Source: Planococcus shixiaomingii
Lineage (GTDB): Bacteria > Bacillota > Bacilli > Bacillales_A > Planococcaceae
Length of the DNA: 64,000 bases
Direction of reading: 5' to 3'
Assembly: GCF_030413615.1 (NCBI RefSeq)
Contig: NZ_CP129236.1
Coordinates: 1,782,001-1,846,000 of the forward strand
Shown here piece after piece: positions 26,018-35,227 of this stretch (positions are counted from its first letter, which is position 1; every line of letters starts with the position of its first letter). A program made the position numbers and the translations under genes. A model generated the notes under the pieces. It searched no databases and was not told the DNA's origin. It saw only the letters and a program-made list of their open reading frames with translations.

Positions 26018-27605
26018 TTATTTCCACCTTTCCTTTTTGATTAAGTAGCTTCCTGCGATCTTCGAATCCTGGCATGTAGGACAAGAGCCGCTTTGTGTAA
26101 GGATTAGTAGTTAAAAGTATTTCATTAGCGTCTGCTTCTTCTGCAATTGTGCCTTTTTCCATTACGTAGATTCGTTGGCAAATGGCCAGTGCTACTTGAA
26201 TATCATGCGTTATGAATAAAATGGCTACATTTTCTTTTTCATTAATTGACTGAATCAGTGAAATCAATTTTGCCTGCGAGCTCATATCCAAACTGGCAAA
26301 CGGTTCATCCAGCATGATCAGCTCAGGTTCCATCATTAATGCACGAGCCAATGCAGCACGCTGTCTCATGCCGCCTGACAATTGATGAGGAAAGAGCTTG
26401 CCGTCGGAAGAAGACAGGCCGACTTGTTGAAGGAGCTCCTGCACCCGTTCTTTTTTTGAAACTTCTTCTTTACTGTAATCCAGTCCTTCGCCCACGATTT
26501 TTTCGATGGTCCAACGTGGATTGAATGAAGCGAGAGGATCTTGGTGCACCCATTGGATGCCTCTCCGAAAAGACTGTTTTCCTAGCCATCGAACCCTTCC
26601 GCTTGTGCATGTTTCCAAGCGAAGCATCAACCTGGATAATGTACTTTTACCGCCGCCGCTTTCACCGATTAGCCCCACGATTTCTCCTTGCGCTATATGT
26701 AGCGATACATCTTTCACTGCGTGAATAACTGCTTGCTTAAACCAACTCTTCTTCATATACTGTTTCGTCACATGCTCAACTTCCATGATGAGCTTCTTAC
26801 TGGAATGCTTGATCGTTCTACCGGAAGCGGAAAGCCGTAAGTAAGCTGACAATAACTGCTTCGCTTGGGCGGAATGAGGAGCGGTTAATAGCTTTTCGAC
26901 AGGAGAACATTCCACTATATTTCCACTGCTCATGACAATTACTTCATCAGCGATTTGGGATACGACACCAAGGTCGTGTGAGATGAATAAAACTGAGCTT
27001 CCCGACTGTTGCTGCCAGTCTTTGATCAATTGGATCATGTCTGCCTGGGTTTGCAAGTCAAGTGCAGTTGTCGGCTCGTCTGCGATTAATAATGAAGGAT
27101 TCAACGCAATGGCTAGAGCCAGTTGAACCCGCTGTCGCATGCCGCCTGAAAGCTCATGGGGATAGGAACGGAAAACTTTTTCGGCCTCGTTCATTTTCAT
27201 TTGGCGAAGCAAATGCACTGCCTGTTCTTTCGCAGCCTTTTTCGATAACGAAGAATGAGCGGCAAATAACTCTAAAAAATGGCGGCCGATTGTTTGGATG
27301 GGGTCAAATGTTTGCCACGTGTCTTGAAAGACGATGCCGATTTCTTTTCCTAAGTAAAGCCTTCTCCTCTTTTTGTCCATTGAAAACACGGATTCTCCCG
27401 AAAATCGGACAGAGCCGGATCCAATGGACAGTCCTTCTGGCAGTAAATCGATGAGCGCGCGGGCAGTCAGGCTTTTTCCGGAGCCGCTCTCACCGATGAT
27501 AGCTGTTGTGGTCCCTTTTGAAACAGAAAAAGAGATATGGGATACGATTGCTTCTTGCTCTTTGGCAATCGTCAGCCGGTCGACTTCAAGAAGAAATCCA
27601 CTCAT
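26010..27605 (-). CDS. Peptide/nickel-type ABC importer, double ATPase subunit
   Basis: A 531-residue protein fusing two ABC ATPase domains, equivalent to separate DppD and DppF (or NikD and NikE). Domain 1 has Walker A GESGSGKS near residue 37, signature LSGGMRQRVQLALA and Walker B LLIADEP. Domain 2 starts after a linker near residue 270 with Walker A GESGGGKS, LSGGMRQRAALARALM and LIMLDEP. Both C-terminal regions carry the ALL-type oligopeptide extension (NPYTKRLLSYMPGF). It overlaps the permease gene by 20 bases and the binding-protein gene by 8. Confidence 0.9.
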   Translation of the reverse strand: MSGFLLEVDRLTIAKEQEAIVSHISFSVSKGTTTAIIGESGSGKSLTARALIDLLPEGLSIGSGSVRFSGESVFSMDKKRRRLYLGKEIGIVFQDTWQTFDPIQTIGRHFLELFAAHSSLSKKAAKEQAVHLLRQMKMNEAEKVFRSYPHELSGGMRQRVQLALAIALNPSLLIADEPTTALDLQTQADMIQLIKDWQQQSGSSVLFISHDLGVVSQIADEVIVMSSGNIVECSPVEKLLTAPHSAQAKQLLSAYLRLSASGRTIKHSSKKLIMEVEHVTKQYMKKSWFKQAVIHAVKDVSLHIAQGEIVGLIGESGGGKSTLSRLMLRLETCTSGRVRWLGKQSFRRGIQWVHQDPLASFNPRWTIEKIVGEGLDYSKEEVSKKERVQELLQQVGLSSSDGKLFPHQLSGGMRQRAALARALMMEPELIMLDEPFASLDMSSQAKLISLIQSINEKENVAILFITHDIQVALAICQRIYVMEKGTIAEEADANEILLTTNPYTKRLLSYMPGFEDRRKLLNQKGKVEINE

Positions 27606-28434
27606 TTTTATTCTCCTTTCTAAACTGGGGGGCTGTGAGGCGATCTTGCAGCCTTTCGCCCAAAAAATTGATAGCTAAAATGGTATACGTGATGCATCCT
27701 GCAGGAAACACAGCTAGCCACCAGGCACCTCCAAGCAAGTAGCTTTGAGCGCCCATCAGCATATTGCCCCACGAAGGTTCTTGCGGAGGGATGCCAATAC
27801 CCAAGAAGCTGAGTGTAGCCTCTGCAAGAACAGCGTGGCTAATTCCGCTGATGGCAAGCACAATAATGGTCGGAATACACTGCGGCAGCATATGCCGGTG
27901 CAGCAAGTGGAACCGGGAAGCCCCCACCACTGTCGAAGCTTGAATGAAAACATCATTTTTCATGGCGATAAGCTCTGTGCGGATCAAACGGGCAATGGGC
28001 ATCCAACTTGTCAAGCTGATCACTAAAATCACCGCCAGCAAACTTGAAGAAAACACAAGTTGCAGCCCAATCATCAACAAGAGCGAAGGGATGCTTAAAA
28101 GTGCATCGATAAGGCGCATCATTATCCGGTCGATTACGCCTCCTGCCAAGGCACTGACAGCGCCATAGAGAATTCCTGCTGCAACGGATACAAGCATGGC
28201 CGCTGCTCCAACGGCCATGGAAACCCGGCCGCCATATAAGAGGCGGGAGAATACATCTCTGCCTAGCTCGTCCGTTCCAAGTAAATGAGCGGAGCTTGGA
28301 GGCTGGAGCACACTGTTCATCTGAACCGCAAGTGGTTCATGGACTGCGAGCAGCGGAGCAAACAAAACGGCGCAGAGCAACGCAACGAAAGAAGCAGCCG
28401 TAAAGTACATGAACAAATTATTTTTAATCTCCAT
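27586..28434 (-). CDS. Peptide/nickel-type ABC importer, permease (DppC/NikC type)
   Basis: A 282-residue permease with the N-terminal helix, the LLGTDELGRDVFSRLLYGGRVSMAVG segment typical of DppC/NikC, and the cytoplasmic EAA loop (VGASRFHLLHRHMLPQCIPTIIV). Five to six membrane helices. The ATG overlaps the TAA of the preceding permease gene (TAATG) and follows GAGGAGGGG, so translation is coupled. Confidence 0.88.
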   Translation of the reverse strand: MEIKNNLFMYFTAASFVALLCAVLFAPLLAVHEPLAVQMNSVLQPPSSAHLLGTDELGRDVFSRLLYGGRVSMAVGAAAMLVSVAAGILYGAVSALAGGVIDRIMMRLIDALLSIPSLLLMIGLQLVFSSSLLAVILVISLTSWMPIARLIRTELIAMKNDVFIQASTVVGASRFHLLHRHMLPQCIPTIIVLAISGISHAVLAEATLSFLGIGIPPQEPSWGNMLMGAQSYLLGGAWWLAVFPAGCITYTILAINFLGERLQDRLTAPQFRKENKNEWISS

Positions 28435-29387
28435 TATTTCCCCTCCTCGAGCACTTGAATGCGCAGCCTCGGGTCAATCCAGGCACAAAGAAGATCTACA
28501 AATAAATTCACTAGTATGACAAAAACCATACTTAACATAATGATGGCAAGTAAGACGGGGTAATCATGTGCAAGTGCGGATTTTAATGCCAGGCGGCCAA
28601 GGCCAGGCCATGAAAAGATCGTTTCCACTACAACCGAACTGGCCAAAGAAACCGCAAGCGACATACCGGCGTAGGAAAGTAAGGGAATTGCAGCATTCGG
28701 CAGCAGGTGGTTTTTTATAATGGTCCACTGGGAAAAACCGCGTGCTTTTAAAGCAAAGACAAATCCAGCGTCTTTAGTAATAATGATGTGATTTCGCAAA
28801 AGCCGGATATAATAACCGGCATGTGATAAAGCGAGGACGAGCGATGGCAGAAGGATATAGCGGAGTTGTCCGTTTCCCATTCCCGATGTCGGTAAAATGC
28901 CGAGATAAACAGAGAAAAAAATCATGAGCATCAAAGCGAACCAGAAAGGAGGGATGGACAGGAAAACAAAGCTGATGACCGTCACAGCCTGATCATACAG
29001 CGACCGATGCTTTAAACCGGTAGAAATACCAAATAGTACGGCCAGCAAAATTATAAGGAACTGAGAAGACAGCAATAACAGAAATGTGGGGTGCAGGGCG
29101 CCTGCAACTACCGTTGCGGCATCCACTCCAGAAATGGTGGATTGTCCCCAGTCGCCTTGAAAAACTTGGCCAAGCCATTTGGTGTACTGAACCGGCAAAG
29201 CTTTGTCCAATCCCAAATTCTCAGTAATGCGGAGCCGATCCGCTTCACTTAACTTCTGCAATTGGTCACCGTACATAGCCGCGGCTGGGTCTCCAGGAAG
29301 AACGCGGATAAAGGCAAAGCAAATCATGCTGCCAATTATTAAAACAAAAAGCGATTCAACGATCCGCTTAACAATAAAACGTCCCAT
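28434..29387 (-). CDS. Peptide/nickel-type ABC importer, permease (DppB/NikB type)
   Basis: A 317-residue permease, first gene of the importer operon. It starts MGRFIVKRIVESLFVLIIGSM and has FIRVLPGDPAAAMYGDQL, the DppB/NikB hallmark after helix 1, and the EAA loop KARGFSQWTIIKNHLLPNAAIPLLSY. The frame is open to 29462, but the ATG at 29387 has AGGAAG upstream and matches the family N-terminus. The operon order is permease, permease, fused ATPases, binding protein. Confidence 0.88.
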   Translation of the reverse strand: MGRFIVKRIVESLFVLIIGSMICFAFIRVLPGDPAAAMYGDQLQKLSEADRLRITENLGLDKALPVQYTKWLGQVFQGDWGQSTISGVDAATVVAGALHPTFLLLLSSQFLIILLAVLFGISTGLKHRSLYDQAVTVISFVFLSIPPFWFALMLMIFFSVYLGILPTSGMGNGQLRYILLPSLVLALSHAGYYIRLLRNHIIITKDAGFVFALKARGFSQWTIIKNHLLPNAAIPLLSYAGMSLAVSLASSVVVETIFSWPGLGRLALKSALAHDYPVLLAIIMLSMVFVILVNLFVDLLCAWIDPRLRIQVLEEGK

Positions 29388-30001
29388 TTTCTTCCTGCTT
29401 TCTATAAAAAATAGTGGTTTTTTGATGAGGTAATTATCAAACACCACGTCCCATTCTAGCATACCGGAAACTCATTTAAAATCTTTACGCATAGGTTCTT
29501 AAGTGCTTATTTTACTAGGTTCGCAGAGAAGGTTTGTGAGAAAAGAGGGAGACTTATTCTGGGCTGTGCAAGCAGGCGATATCAGTGGGAAATCGGTCTT
29601 CATAATCATTATTTCACTATTTTTTTGGTTAGACGAGAGTTTCATTTGAATACTAAAATCTTTAAAATTTTGCATGCCGGACAGAAAAATATAATTAAAA
29701 ACAGATAAATTTAGGAATGATTTAAGCAGCCCTTTTAGTGAAATCCAACTCGGACATCCTTGCAGGAAAAGAAGTACCTGATCGTATTTCCTGCTTTATA
29801 TTAACGACTGCCTACGTGGGTATAGACCGCTAAACCACTCTAGAAACATGCTTTGAAGTTGAATGCCATATAATTAAGACTTATGGATGAATATGGATAA
29901 AAACCTTTAGTGTAAAATAATTTATAGGCAATTCGTATAATTGGGAATAAACCATTTAAATACCTGTGAAAAAACTAAAACAAATTAAAAGGATGAGGAA
30001 G
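29388..30001. other. Intergenic region, nothing recognised
   Basis: About 600 bases upstream of the divergent importer operon and the MBL gene. Promoters for both should lie here, but I see no convincing consensus pair, gene or hairpin. Confidence 0.4.
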
Positions 30002-30826
30002 ATGAAAAATTGTATTTGCAATACATGTGGTGTGCAATTTGAAAGTTCGATTAACGCTCCAGAGAAATGCACCATCTGCACAGAAGAGCGGCAATATGTC
30101 AGTTTGAATGGACAAACATGGACGACGTTAGAAGAAATGATTCAGTCGGGAAAATACAAAAATACGATTGAATCAGAAGAACAGGGGTTGTATAGCATCT
30201 CGACTTCACCAAGTTTCGCCATCGGACAGACAGCTTATATCGTTCAGGGAAAAAGTTTTAACATGTTGTGGGATTGCATAACTTATTTGGATTCCGAGAC
30301 GATCAACAAAATAAAGGGCATAGGCGGAATTGATGCGATTGCTTTGTCCCATCCGCATTATTATTCAAGCCAAGTAGAATGGGCGGAAGCCTTTGACGCT
30401 CGTATTTATATACACGAAGATGACAAACAGTGGGTAACGAGACCGAGCGACAAAATCATCTTTTGGTCGGGCGAATCACTCGAATTGGCTAAAGAAATGA
30501 TTCTTCACCGCATCGGCGGCCATTTTAAAGGCGCGACCGTCTTGGAATGGAAAAATGGAAACGCCAAACAAGGGGTGCTGCTGACAGGGGATATTGTGCG
30601 AGTAGTGGCAGACCGTCGATGGGTCAGCTTTATGTACAGCTACCCTAACTTCATACCACTTCCAGCGGCTACGGTTCAGGGAATCGCCAGTCGGTTAAAT
30701 GAAGTGAAATTTAATCGAATATATGATGCATTTCACCGAATTATAAGTGACCAAGCTGGAGACCGTGTTCAGCAATCAGCAAAAAGGTATGTAGATGCAT
30801 TGAATGGAGTGCTCTTTAACACTTGA
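30002..30826 (+). CDS. MBL-fold protein with N-terminal zinc ribbon and degenerate metal motif
   Basis: A 274-residue protein. The first 30 residues form a zinc-ribbon-like knuckle pair (CNTCGVQFESSINAPEKCTIC). The rest looks like a metallo-beta-lactamase fold: AIGQTAYIVQG...NMLWDCITYLD, IDAIALSHPHYYSSQVEWAEAF and VLLTGDIVRVV. The canonical HxHxDH has become HPHYYSS, so the second half of the metal site is altered. It may bind one metal or act as a non-hydrolytic member. The frame is open upstream to a GTG at 29966. The ATG at 30002 after AAAGGATGAGG starts right at the zinc knuckle and is preferred. Confidence 0.75.
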   Translation: MKNCICNTCGVQFESSINAPEKCTICTEERQYVSLNGQTWTTLEEMIQSGKYKNTIESEEQGLYSISTSPSFAIGQTAYIVQGKSFNMLWDCITYLDSETINKIKGIGGIDAIALSHPHYYSSQVEWAEAFDARIYIHEDDKQWVTRPSDKIIFWSGESLELAKEMILHRIGGHFKGATVLEWKNGNAKQGVLLTGDIVRVVADRRWVSFMYSYPNFIPLPAATVQGIASRLNEVKFNRIYDAFHRIISDQAGDRVQQSAKRYVDALNGVLFNT

Positions 30827-30866
30827 AAACACCAGATTGCACGTTGTTCTTAAGGGGGAACTTAGG

Positions 30867-31172
30867 TTGTTAATGAAATCTTTTGCAATGTTTCTTTTTA
30901 CCGTGTTTCTTTTTGGCTGTAACACGCAGAATTCAAGTGATTATCAAGGATATATTGAAGAAGTTAAGGAGACTAGTATTGTAATTTCTCCGCCTGCTAC
31001 TGATCCAGAAGCTGACTATCCCGTATATGAAATTTTTGTAGGAGAAGATACGTTAATTGAAGGAAGTAGAAATTCTTTTGACGAACTTAAGCGCTTAGAT
31101 GGAGTTAAAGTTTGGATTGATAATGAAAGTGAAGAAAAGGAATTTGCAGAAAGAATTGTTGTTGAAGATTAA
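30867..31172 (+). CDS. Small DUF3221/YobA-like lipoprotein
   Basis: A 101-residue predicted lipoprotein. Signal peptide and lipobox are MLMKSFAMFLFTVFLFGC, then a small beta-rich domain (GYIEEVKETSIVISPPATDPEADYPVYEIFVGEDTLIEG...VKVWIDNESEEKEFAERIVVED). The TTG at 30867 lies 7 bases after AAGGGGGA. The ATG at 30873 is possible. The frame runs further upstream into the MBL gene but without a signal. Family function is unknown. It is the intact relative of the pseudogene at 14425-14787. Confidence 0.7.
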   Translation: MLMKSFAMFLFTVFLFGCNTQNSSDYQGYIEEVKETSIVISPPATDPEADYPVYEIFVGEDTLIEGSRNSFDELKRLDGVKVWIDNESEEKEFAERIVVED

Positions 31173-31230
31173 TTAGAGATATGGGATTGGTATTCATTTT
31201 ACATATAAACATGTATAAGCGAAATAAAGA

Positions 31231-31275
31231 GAAGGAAGGTTCGAAAGCTTTATAAAAGCATTCGAACCTTCCTTC
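31231..31275. terminator. Terminator-like hairpin
   Basis: A perfect 15-bp stem (31231-31245 with 31261-31275). No strong T run follows on either strand, so it could be a terminator or another structured element. Confidence 0.55.
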
Positions 31276-31343
31276 AGTACTTTTGGCATCTTATTAAGTA
31301 GCAGGGTAAAGGAAACAAGGCTAGTCCGGATCGAGCTGGACCA

Positions 31344-31882
31344 TCAGATGTGATGAAGTTTGTGCAAAGCGTGTTCAATCCCATCATCAGAAGCATTTCT
31401 AGTGATAAATTCAGCGGCTGCTTTTAAACGTTCACTTCCATTGCCCATTTCGATACCTAGGCCAACCATTTCAAGCATATCGATATCATTGTCACCATCG
31501 CCAAAAGCGTTTCTTTCAGCGCAGGCAGTATTTTGGAATCTCTCGCTTCAGTCATATGCAACTCTTCGGTATAGAAAGAAAGGGCGTGATTTTCTATGTG
31601 CGCAAAATTCATGACTTCCTGCAGGATCTCGGGATCCAGTAGTACTTTATGGATCACTTCATCACCATATTTTACGTAACCGCCGTTTGAAGTAATTAAA
31701 ATATCCATTCCTAAATCTCGTACCTCTTCTTACATTGACAAAGGCCTGCCTATGGCGGTCACTAGTATTATTCCTTGCTGCTTTAACTCGGCAACCGCGG
31801 TTTTTGTGCTATCAGAAACACGCTCCTCTCCGTAGTCCTTCAGCGTGCTGTCAATATCAAAAAGAACAATTTTATATTTAAC
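31344..31882 (-). pseudogene. Cof-type HAD hydrolase pseudogene
   Basis: The minus strand reads KYKIVLFDIDSTLKDYG with the catalytic DxDxT, then VAELKQQGIILVTAIGRPLSM, a TAA stop, then EEVRDLGMDILITSNGGYV. It continues to about ALKET, where the middle of the protein is missing. A second frame resumes at GDGDNDIDMLEMVGLGIEMGNGSERLKAAAEFIT, the C-terminal HAD motif, and ends at 31344. The position of the start codon behind a good AAGGAG site is GTT. Start loss, nonsense codon, internal deletion and frameshift together leave no doubt that it is inactive. The family is sugar-phosphate phosphatases. Confidence 0.85.
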
Positions 31883-31930
31883 TGAGTTCTCCTTTTATAT
31901 GGTAGTTATTATAATTGCAGGCACATTATG

Positions 31931-32719
31931 TTATTGCGCTTCAAAAAACCCGGAAGCCTTTGTAATGGAAATATAGCCGTCATTTTCCTTTTTCTTTTGT
32001 ATAAGAAAAAGCTCAAACTCTTTTAACTTTTGCCCGACTAATTGATTTTTTATATCGGTATGCGTTGAAAGAAGGTAAGCGATAATCGGCTGGACCTCAG
32101 AAACTTCCAACCCGTCCGGAAATAGCTCCAACTTGATTTCTGAGAAGTAAGGCGCTAATTGATCAGCTCCATTTTCCAGTCCGAAAGCTTTCGCATTGCT
32201 TTCAGCGGAAGAATAATCGAGTGTGGCATCAAATTCCTTGAGCAGCATCCCGAATTCCATTAAGTGCTTTTCTCCAATAGTCGCCGCATAAAGTTTGCCG
32301 CCAGGCTTTAAAACTCTTCGAATTTCTTGTAAAGCTTGCTTACGGTCAGGGGCATGATAAAGCATGAAATTGGCAATGATGACGTCAAAACTGTTATCTG
32401 CATAGGAGATGCTCTGGACATCGATCTGTTCAAAACGTGCAGAGGAGAGATTCGATAATTTTTGTTTTGCATCGACCACCATGCCGGAAGAAAAATCGGA
32501 AAGCACAATTTTCCAATCTTCTGGAATGCGCTTTTCATTTTTTGCCCAAAACGTACCGTCTCCGCAGCCTAGTTCCAATATGCTGCTTCCTGATTCAATC
32601 TGATAGTGTTCAAAAAGCCATAAAAACCAATCTTTTTTGTTTGTGCTGTACTGATCATGGAGTTTGATCCGGACGTCTAAATTTGAAGAATTCCCATACT
32701 GATCGATTAGTTTTTCCAA
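31931..32719 (-). CDS. Class I SAM-dependent methyltransferase
   Basis: A 262-residue cytosolic methyltransferase. Motif I is SILELGCGDGTFW near residues 46-58, motif II region VLSDFSSGMV, motif III FDVIIANFMLYHAPDRKQALQEIRRVLKPGGKLYAATIG. The C-terminal third is a helical cap typical of the UbiE/small-molecule branch. Start is TTG with AGGTGG upstream. The acceptor is unknown. It lies downstream of deoD on the same strand but is separated from it by a terminator. Confidence 0.8.
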   Translation of the reverse strand: MEKLIDQYGNSSNLDVRIKLHDQYSTNKKDWFLWLFEHYQIESGSSILELGCGDGTFWAKNEKRIPEDWKIVLSDFSSGMVVDAKQKLSNLSSARFEQIDVQSISYADNSFDVIIANFMLYHAPDRKQALQEIRRVLKPGGKLYAATIGEKHLMEFGMLLKEFDATLDYSSAESNAKAFGLENGADQLAPYFSEIKLELFPDGLEVSEVQPIIAYLLSTHTDIKNQLVGQKLKEFELFLIQKKKENDGYISITKASGFFEAQ

Positions 32720-32861
32720 AGCGTAACCACCTATCTTTAATTTTAGTTTCCACTACAAAGTAAGATTATTTAGAAAAAAGTGCCAATTTAAATTTTATCA
32801 TATCTACTATTTTTAGACCTCAATTTGATAAGCTCATTCGCATGTAATAGGATTTTTCCAT

Positions 32862-32901
32862 AAAAAAATAGAACAGGCAGCTGTGTCAGCCGCCTACTCT
32901 A
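32862..32901 (-). terminator. Terminator of deoD
   Basis: An interrupted 15-base dyad (32869-32883 with 32887-32901) followed on the minus strand by seven T. It lies 16 bases past the deoD stop. Confidence 0.75.
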
Positions 32902-32916
32902 TATCAAGGATAAAAT

Positions 32917-33621
32917 TTATTTTGTTATTGTTTCTAGCGCTACTTCAATCATATCACTAAAAGTGGTTTGTCTTTCTTCTGCAGTAGTTTGTTCGCCGGT
33001 AAGGATATGATCACTAACTGTTAGCAAAGTTAACCCTTGTACTCCGAACTTAGCAGAAAGGTAATAAAGTGCAGCAGATTCCATCTCTACAGCTAATACC
33101 CCGTGTTCGCCAAGCTTGTTGGTCATTTCATGATTTTCTGTGTAGAAAAGGTCCGAAGAAAGGACATTTCCTACATGAAGATTAAGACCTTTATCTGTAC
33201 CAATGTCATGAGCCATCTTCATTAAGCCGAAATTGGCAATCTGAGGAAAGTCTACGCCAGGGAAAAGGTTGCGGATCATCGCTGAATCGGTAGCCGCTGC
33301 TTGCGCGATGATCACATCACGAATTTTCACGTCGTTCTGAATGGCGCCACACGTACCGACACGAATCAGTTTTTTTGCTCCGTAATCTTCAATCAATTCA
33401 TGGATATAAATTGACGCAGAAGGCATCCCCATTCCTGTGCCTTGAACGGATACTCGGTGTCCTTTGTAAGTTCCCGTATAGCCTAACATGCCTCGAACTG
33501 TGTTGTAGCATACGGCATCTTCTAAAAAGGTTTCCGCAATATATTTAGCGCGTAATGGATCTCCAGGCAATAATACTAATTCTGCAACTTCGCCAGCTTT
33601 TGCTCCGATATGAAAACTCAT
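32917..33621 (-). CDS. deoD: Purine nucleoside phosphorylase, DeoD type
   Basis: A 234-residue hexameric purine nucleoside phosphorylase that splits purine (deoxy)ribonucleosides with phosphate in the salvage pathway. Signatures: [66 protein letters not shown] and the catalytic [21 protein letters not shown]. The frame extends to 33636, but the ATG at 33621, behind GGAGG with 8-base spacing, gives the normal [14 protein letters not shown] start. A CRP/FNR-type palindrome lies about 110 bases upstream. Confidence 0.93.
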   Translation of the reverse strand: MSFHIGAKAGEVAELVLLPGDPLRAKYIAETFLEDAVCYNTVRGMLGYTGTYKGHRVSVQGTGMGMPSASIYIHELIEDYGAKKLIRVGTCGAIQNDVKIRDVIIAQAAATDSAMIRNLFPGVDFPQIANFGLMKMAHDIGTDKGLNLHVGNVLSSDLFYTENHEMTNKLGEHGVLAVEMESAALYYLSAKFGVQGLTLLTVSDHILTGEQTTAEERQTTFSDMIEVALETITK

Positions 33622-33728
33622 TAATATAACCTCCAATAATTATTTTGTTTGATAGAAAGCGATTACATGATACACAAAAAATAGTAACACAGCAAAAAAA
33701 TGAACGCTGTTAATGCGCTAACCATATC

Positions 33729-33748
33729 TTTGTGAACTTGCTCACAAA
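33729..33748. promoter_or_regulatory. CRP/FNR-type operator upstream of deoD
   Basis: TTTGTGA (33729-33735) and TCACAAA (33742-33748) separated by 6 bases, a full match to the TGTGA-N6-TCACA consensus. It lies between deoD and the neighbouring Crp/Fnr regulator gene, which is the first candidate to bind it. Confidence 0.75.
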
Positions 33749-33802
33749 ATAACCGTGGAAAAGTTAACGGTTTTCATTTAGTATTTTTTTCACGAAAGTC
33801 TA

Positions 33803-34519
33803 TTAAAGGTTATACCACTTACGAAGCGATTGGATTTCTTCAGTTTGGTTGCAAATGGATTCCAACTTTTTCATGTCTAAAATATAAAAATTTTTCTCGC
33901 GAATATCAATCAACTTTTCATCTTGAAATTCATTTAATGTTTTTGATACGGATTCTCTGCTTGTGCCGAGCATCGTTGCAAGGAAAGATTGATTGATCTT
34001 TAAGTCTATCCTGTAACCAGCATCTGTCAGTTCACCGAAATTAAAGTAGAAATCCACTATTAGGTTTGCCACTTTTGTTCGAACGTCATAGAAGCTTAAA
34101 TAACGAATTAAGCGGTTCAAGATACGTGTGCGCTCAACCAGTATCTTGTAGGCATTTTTTAAAATAACAGGGTACGTTTCCACAAGCTGCAAAAAATCTT
34201 TTCTTCTAATTTGCCAAGCTGAAACATCTTCCAGAGCTTCAATCGAAGAAATTCGATAATCGACAAGGGACAAAGCTTCCACTTCTCCTAAAATTTCGCC
34301 TGGCATTGCAATGCTGAGAACGATTTCCTTATCTTCGTGTAATCGGAAAACTTTCAATAGCCCAGAGCGAATAATATACACTTCATCACTTTCATCATTT
34401 TCAAACATGAGAAGATGGTTCTTTTTGAAAGAACGTTCTTTCAGCAACGGTAAGATCTTGCTCAACTCTTTCTCAGGAATGTCTGAAAAGATTGGGATTT
34501 TTGAGAGGGAAGTAATCAC
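33803..34519 (-). CDS. Crp/Fnr-family transcriptional regulator without Fe-S cysteines
   Basis: A 238-residue regulator with an N-terminal cyclic-nucleotide-binding-like beta roll (FENDESDEVYIIRSGLLKVFRLHEDKEIVLSIAMPGEILGEVEALSL), a dimer helix and a C-terminal winged helix. The recognition helix TSRESVSKTLNEF has Arg188-Glu189 and Lys193, close to the CRP pattern that reads TGTGA. Only one cysteine (Cys223) is present, so an oxygen-sensing cluster as in FNR is unlikely; ArcR-like proteins are an alternative. Start is GTG after AAAGGATG. The effector is unknown. Confidence 0.85.
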   Translation of the reverse strand: MITSLSKIPIFSDIPEKELSKILPLLKERSFKKNHLLMFENDESDEVYIIRSGLLKVFRLHEDKEIVLSIAMPGEILGEVEALSLVDYRISSIEALEDVSAWQIRRKDFLQLVETYPVILKNAYKILVERTRILNRLIRYLSFYDVRTKVANLIVDFYFNFGELTDAGYRIDLKINQSFLATMLGTSRESVSKTLNEFQDEKLIDIREKNFYILDMKKLESICNQTEEIQSLRKWYNL

Positions 34520-34544
34520 AACTATTCATCCTTTCAACTTCTAA

Positions 34545-35006
34545 AACTAACAATTCACTTTCATTTTTCGTACATGCGGTTGGATACTGATAAACTGCAT
34601 ATGGTTGTCTTTGTCACCCCAAATTATAGCATGAATTACAATGACGAATTGAGTCGTATGAACATTAAAGAGCGGTACAAGTGACAAGGGGAAATGGCCG
34701 GTATTATTCCTCTTTTAAACCGTTTTTATATATTTTCTACGAAGGCTATAAACTTCTAATATAGAATTCATGGGTGAATTGGCTGCTCAGCCTGTAACTT
34801 TTTAGTGGATTTTAAATGGGGCAATGCGAATTTCTAATAGAGGAAAAGCATATTAGCGACACCAAACGCAAAAGGAAAAGAGGGCTGCTGCATTAGGCAT
34901 CTTTCCCTAAACATTTGCATGACTTATATTTTGGAGTGTTAGGGAGAAATCATATAACTTTTTAAACGTTTAAAGTGGATCGGTTTGATGCTGGCTAATT
35001 TTAAGT
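34545..35006. other. Intergenic region with perfect 14-bp palindrome
   Basis: About 460 AT-rich bases without a gene. TTTAAACGTTTAAA (34961-34974) is a perfect palindrome of unknown role. The stretch ATTAAAGAGCGGTACAAGT near 34664 resembles GTTAAAGCGCGGTACAAGT near 12034, perhaps a shared fragment. Confidence 0.4.
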
Positions 35007-35150
35007 TTATCGGGAATTAAAGAGGAGGAAGTTAACCGAATAATATAACCCCATAATGGCGTATAAAATCCCACTGACTGTTACTAATCCGATAAAAAAG
35101 TAACAGGTCAGTCTAAGAGTGCTGCGAATTGCATCAGTTAAGAGATTCAT
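35007..35150 (-). CDS. Small membrane protein, 47 residues
   Basis: A minus-strand frame starting ATG at 35150: MNLLTDAIRSTLRLTC, then a membrane helix (YFFIGLVTVSGILYAIMGLYY) and the tail SVNFLLFNSR. AGGAGG lies 13 bases upstream, a little far. An in-frame ATG at 35162 sits too close to it. Amphipathic N-terminus plus one helix is typical of small membrane peptides. Function unknown. Confidence 0.5.
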   Translation of the reverse strand: MNLLTDAIRSTLRLTCYFFIGLVTVSGILYAIMGLYYSVNFLLFNSR

Positions 35151-35227
35151 ATGTCTTCTCATTCCTCCTGGCTATAAATGGGTGAGAAATACGAGTGATA
35201 GCTTTTCGAAATTCTGCTTGATCAAAG

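Noticed and set aside
34660..34685. Shared GTTAAAGMGCGGTACAAGT-like stretch with 12034
   Set aside because: Only two copies seen and no common context, so it is not claimed as a repeat family.
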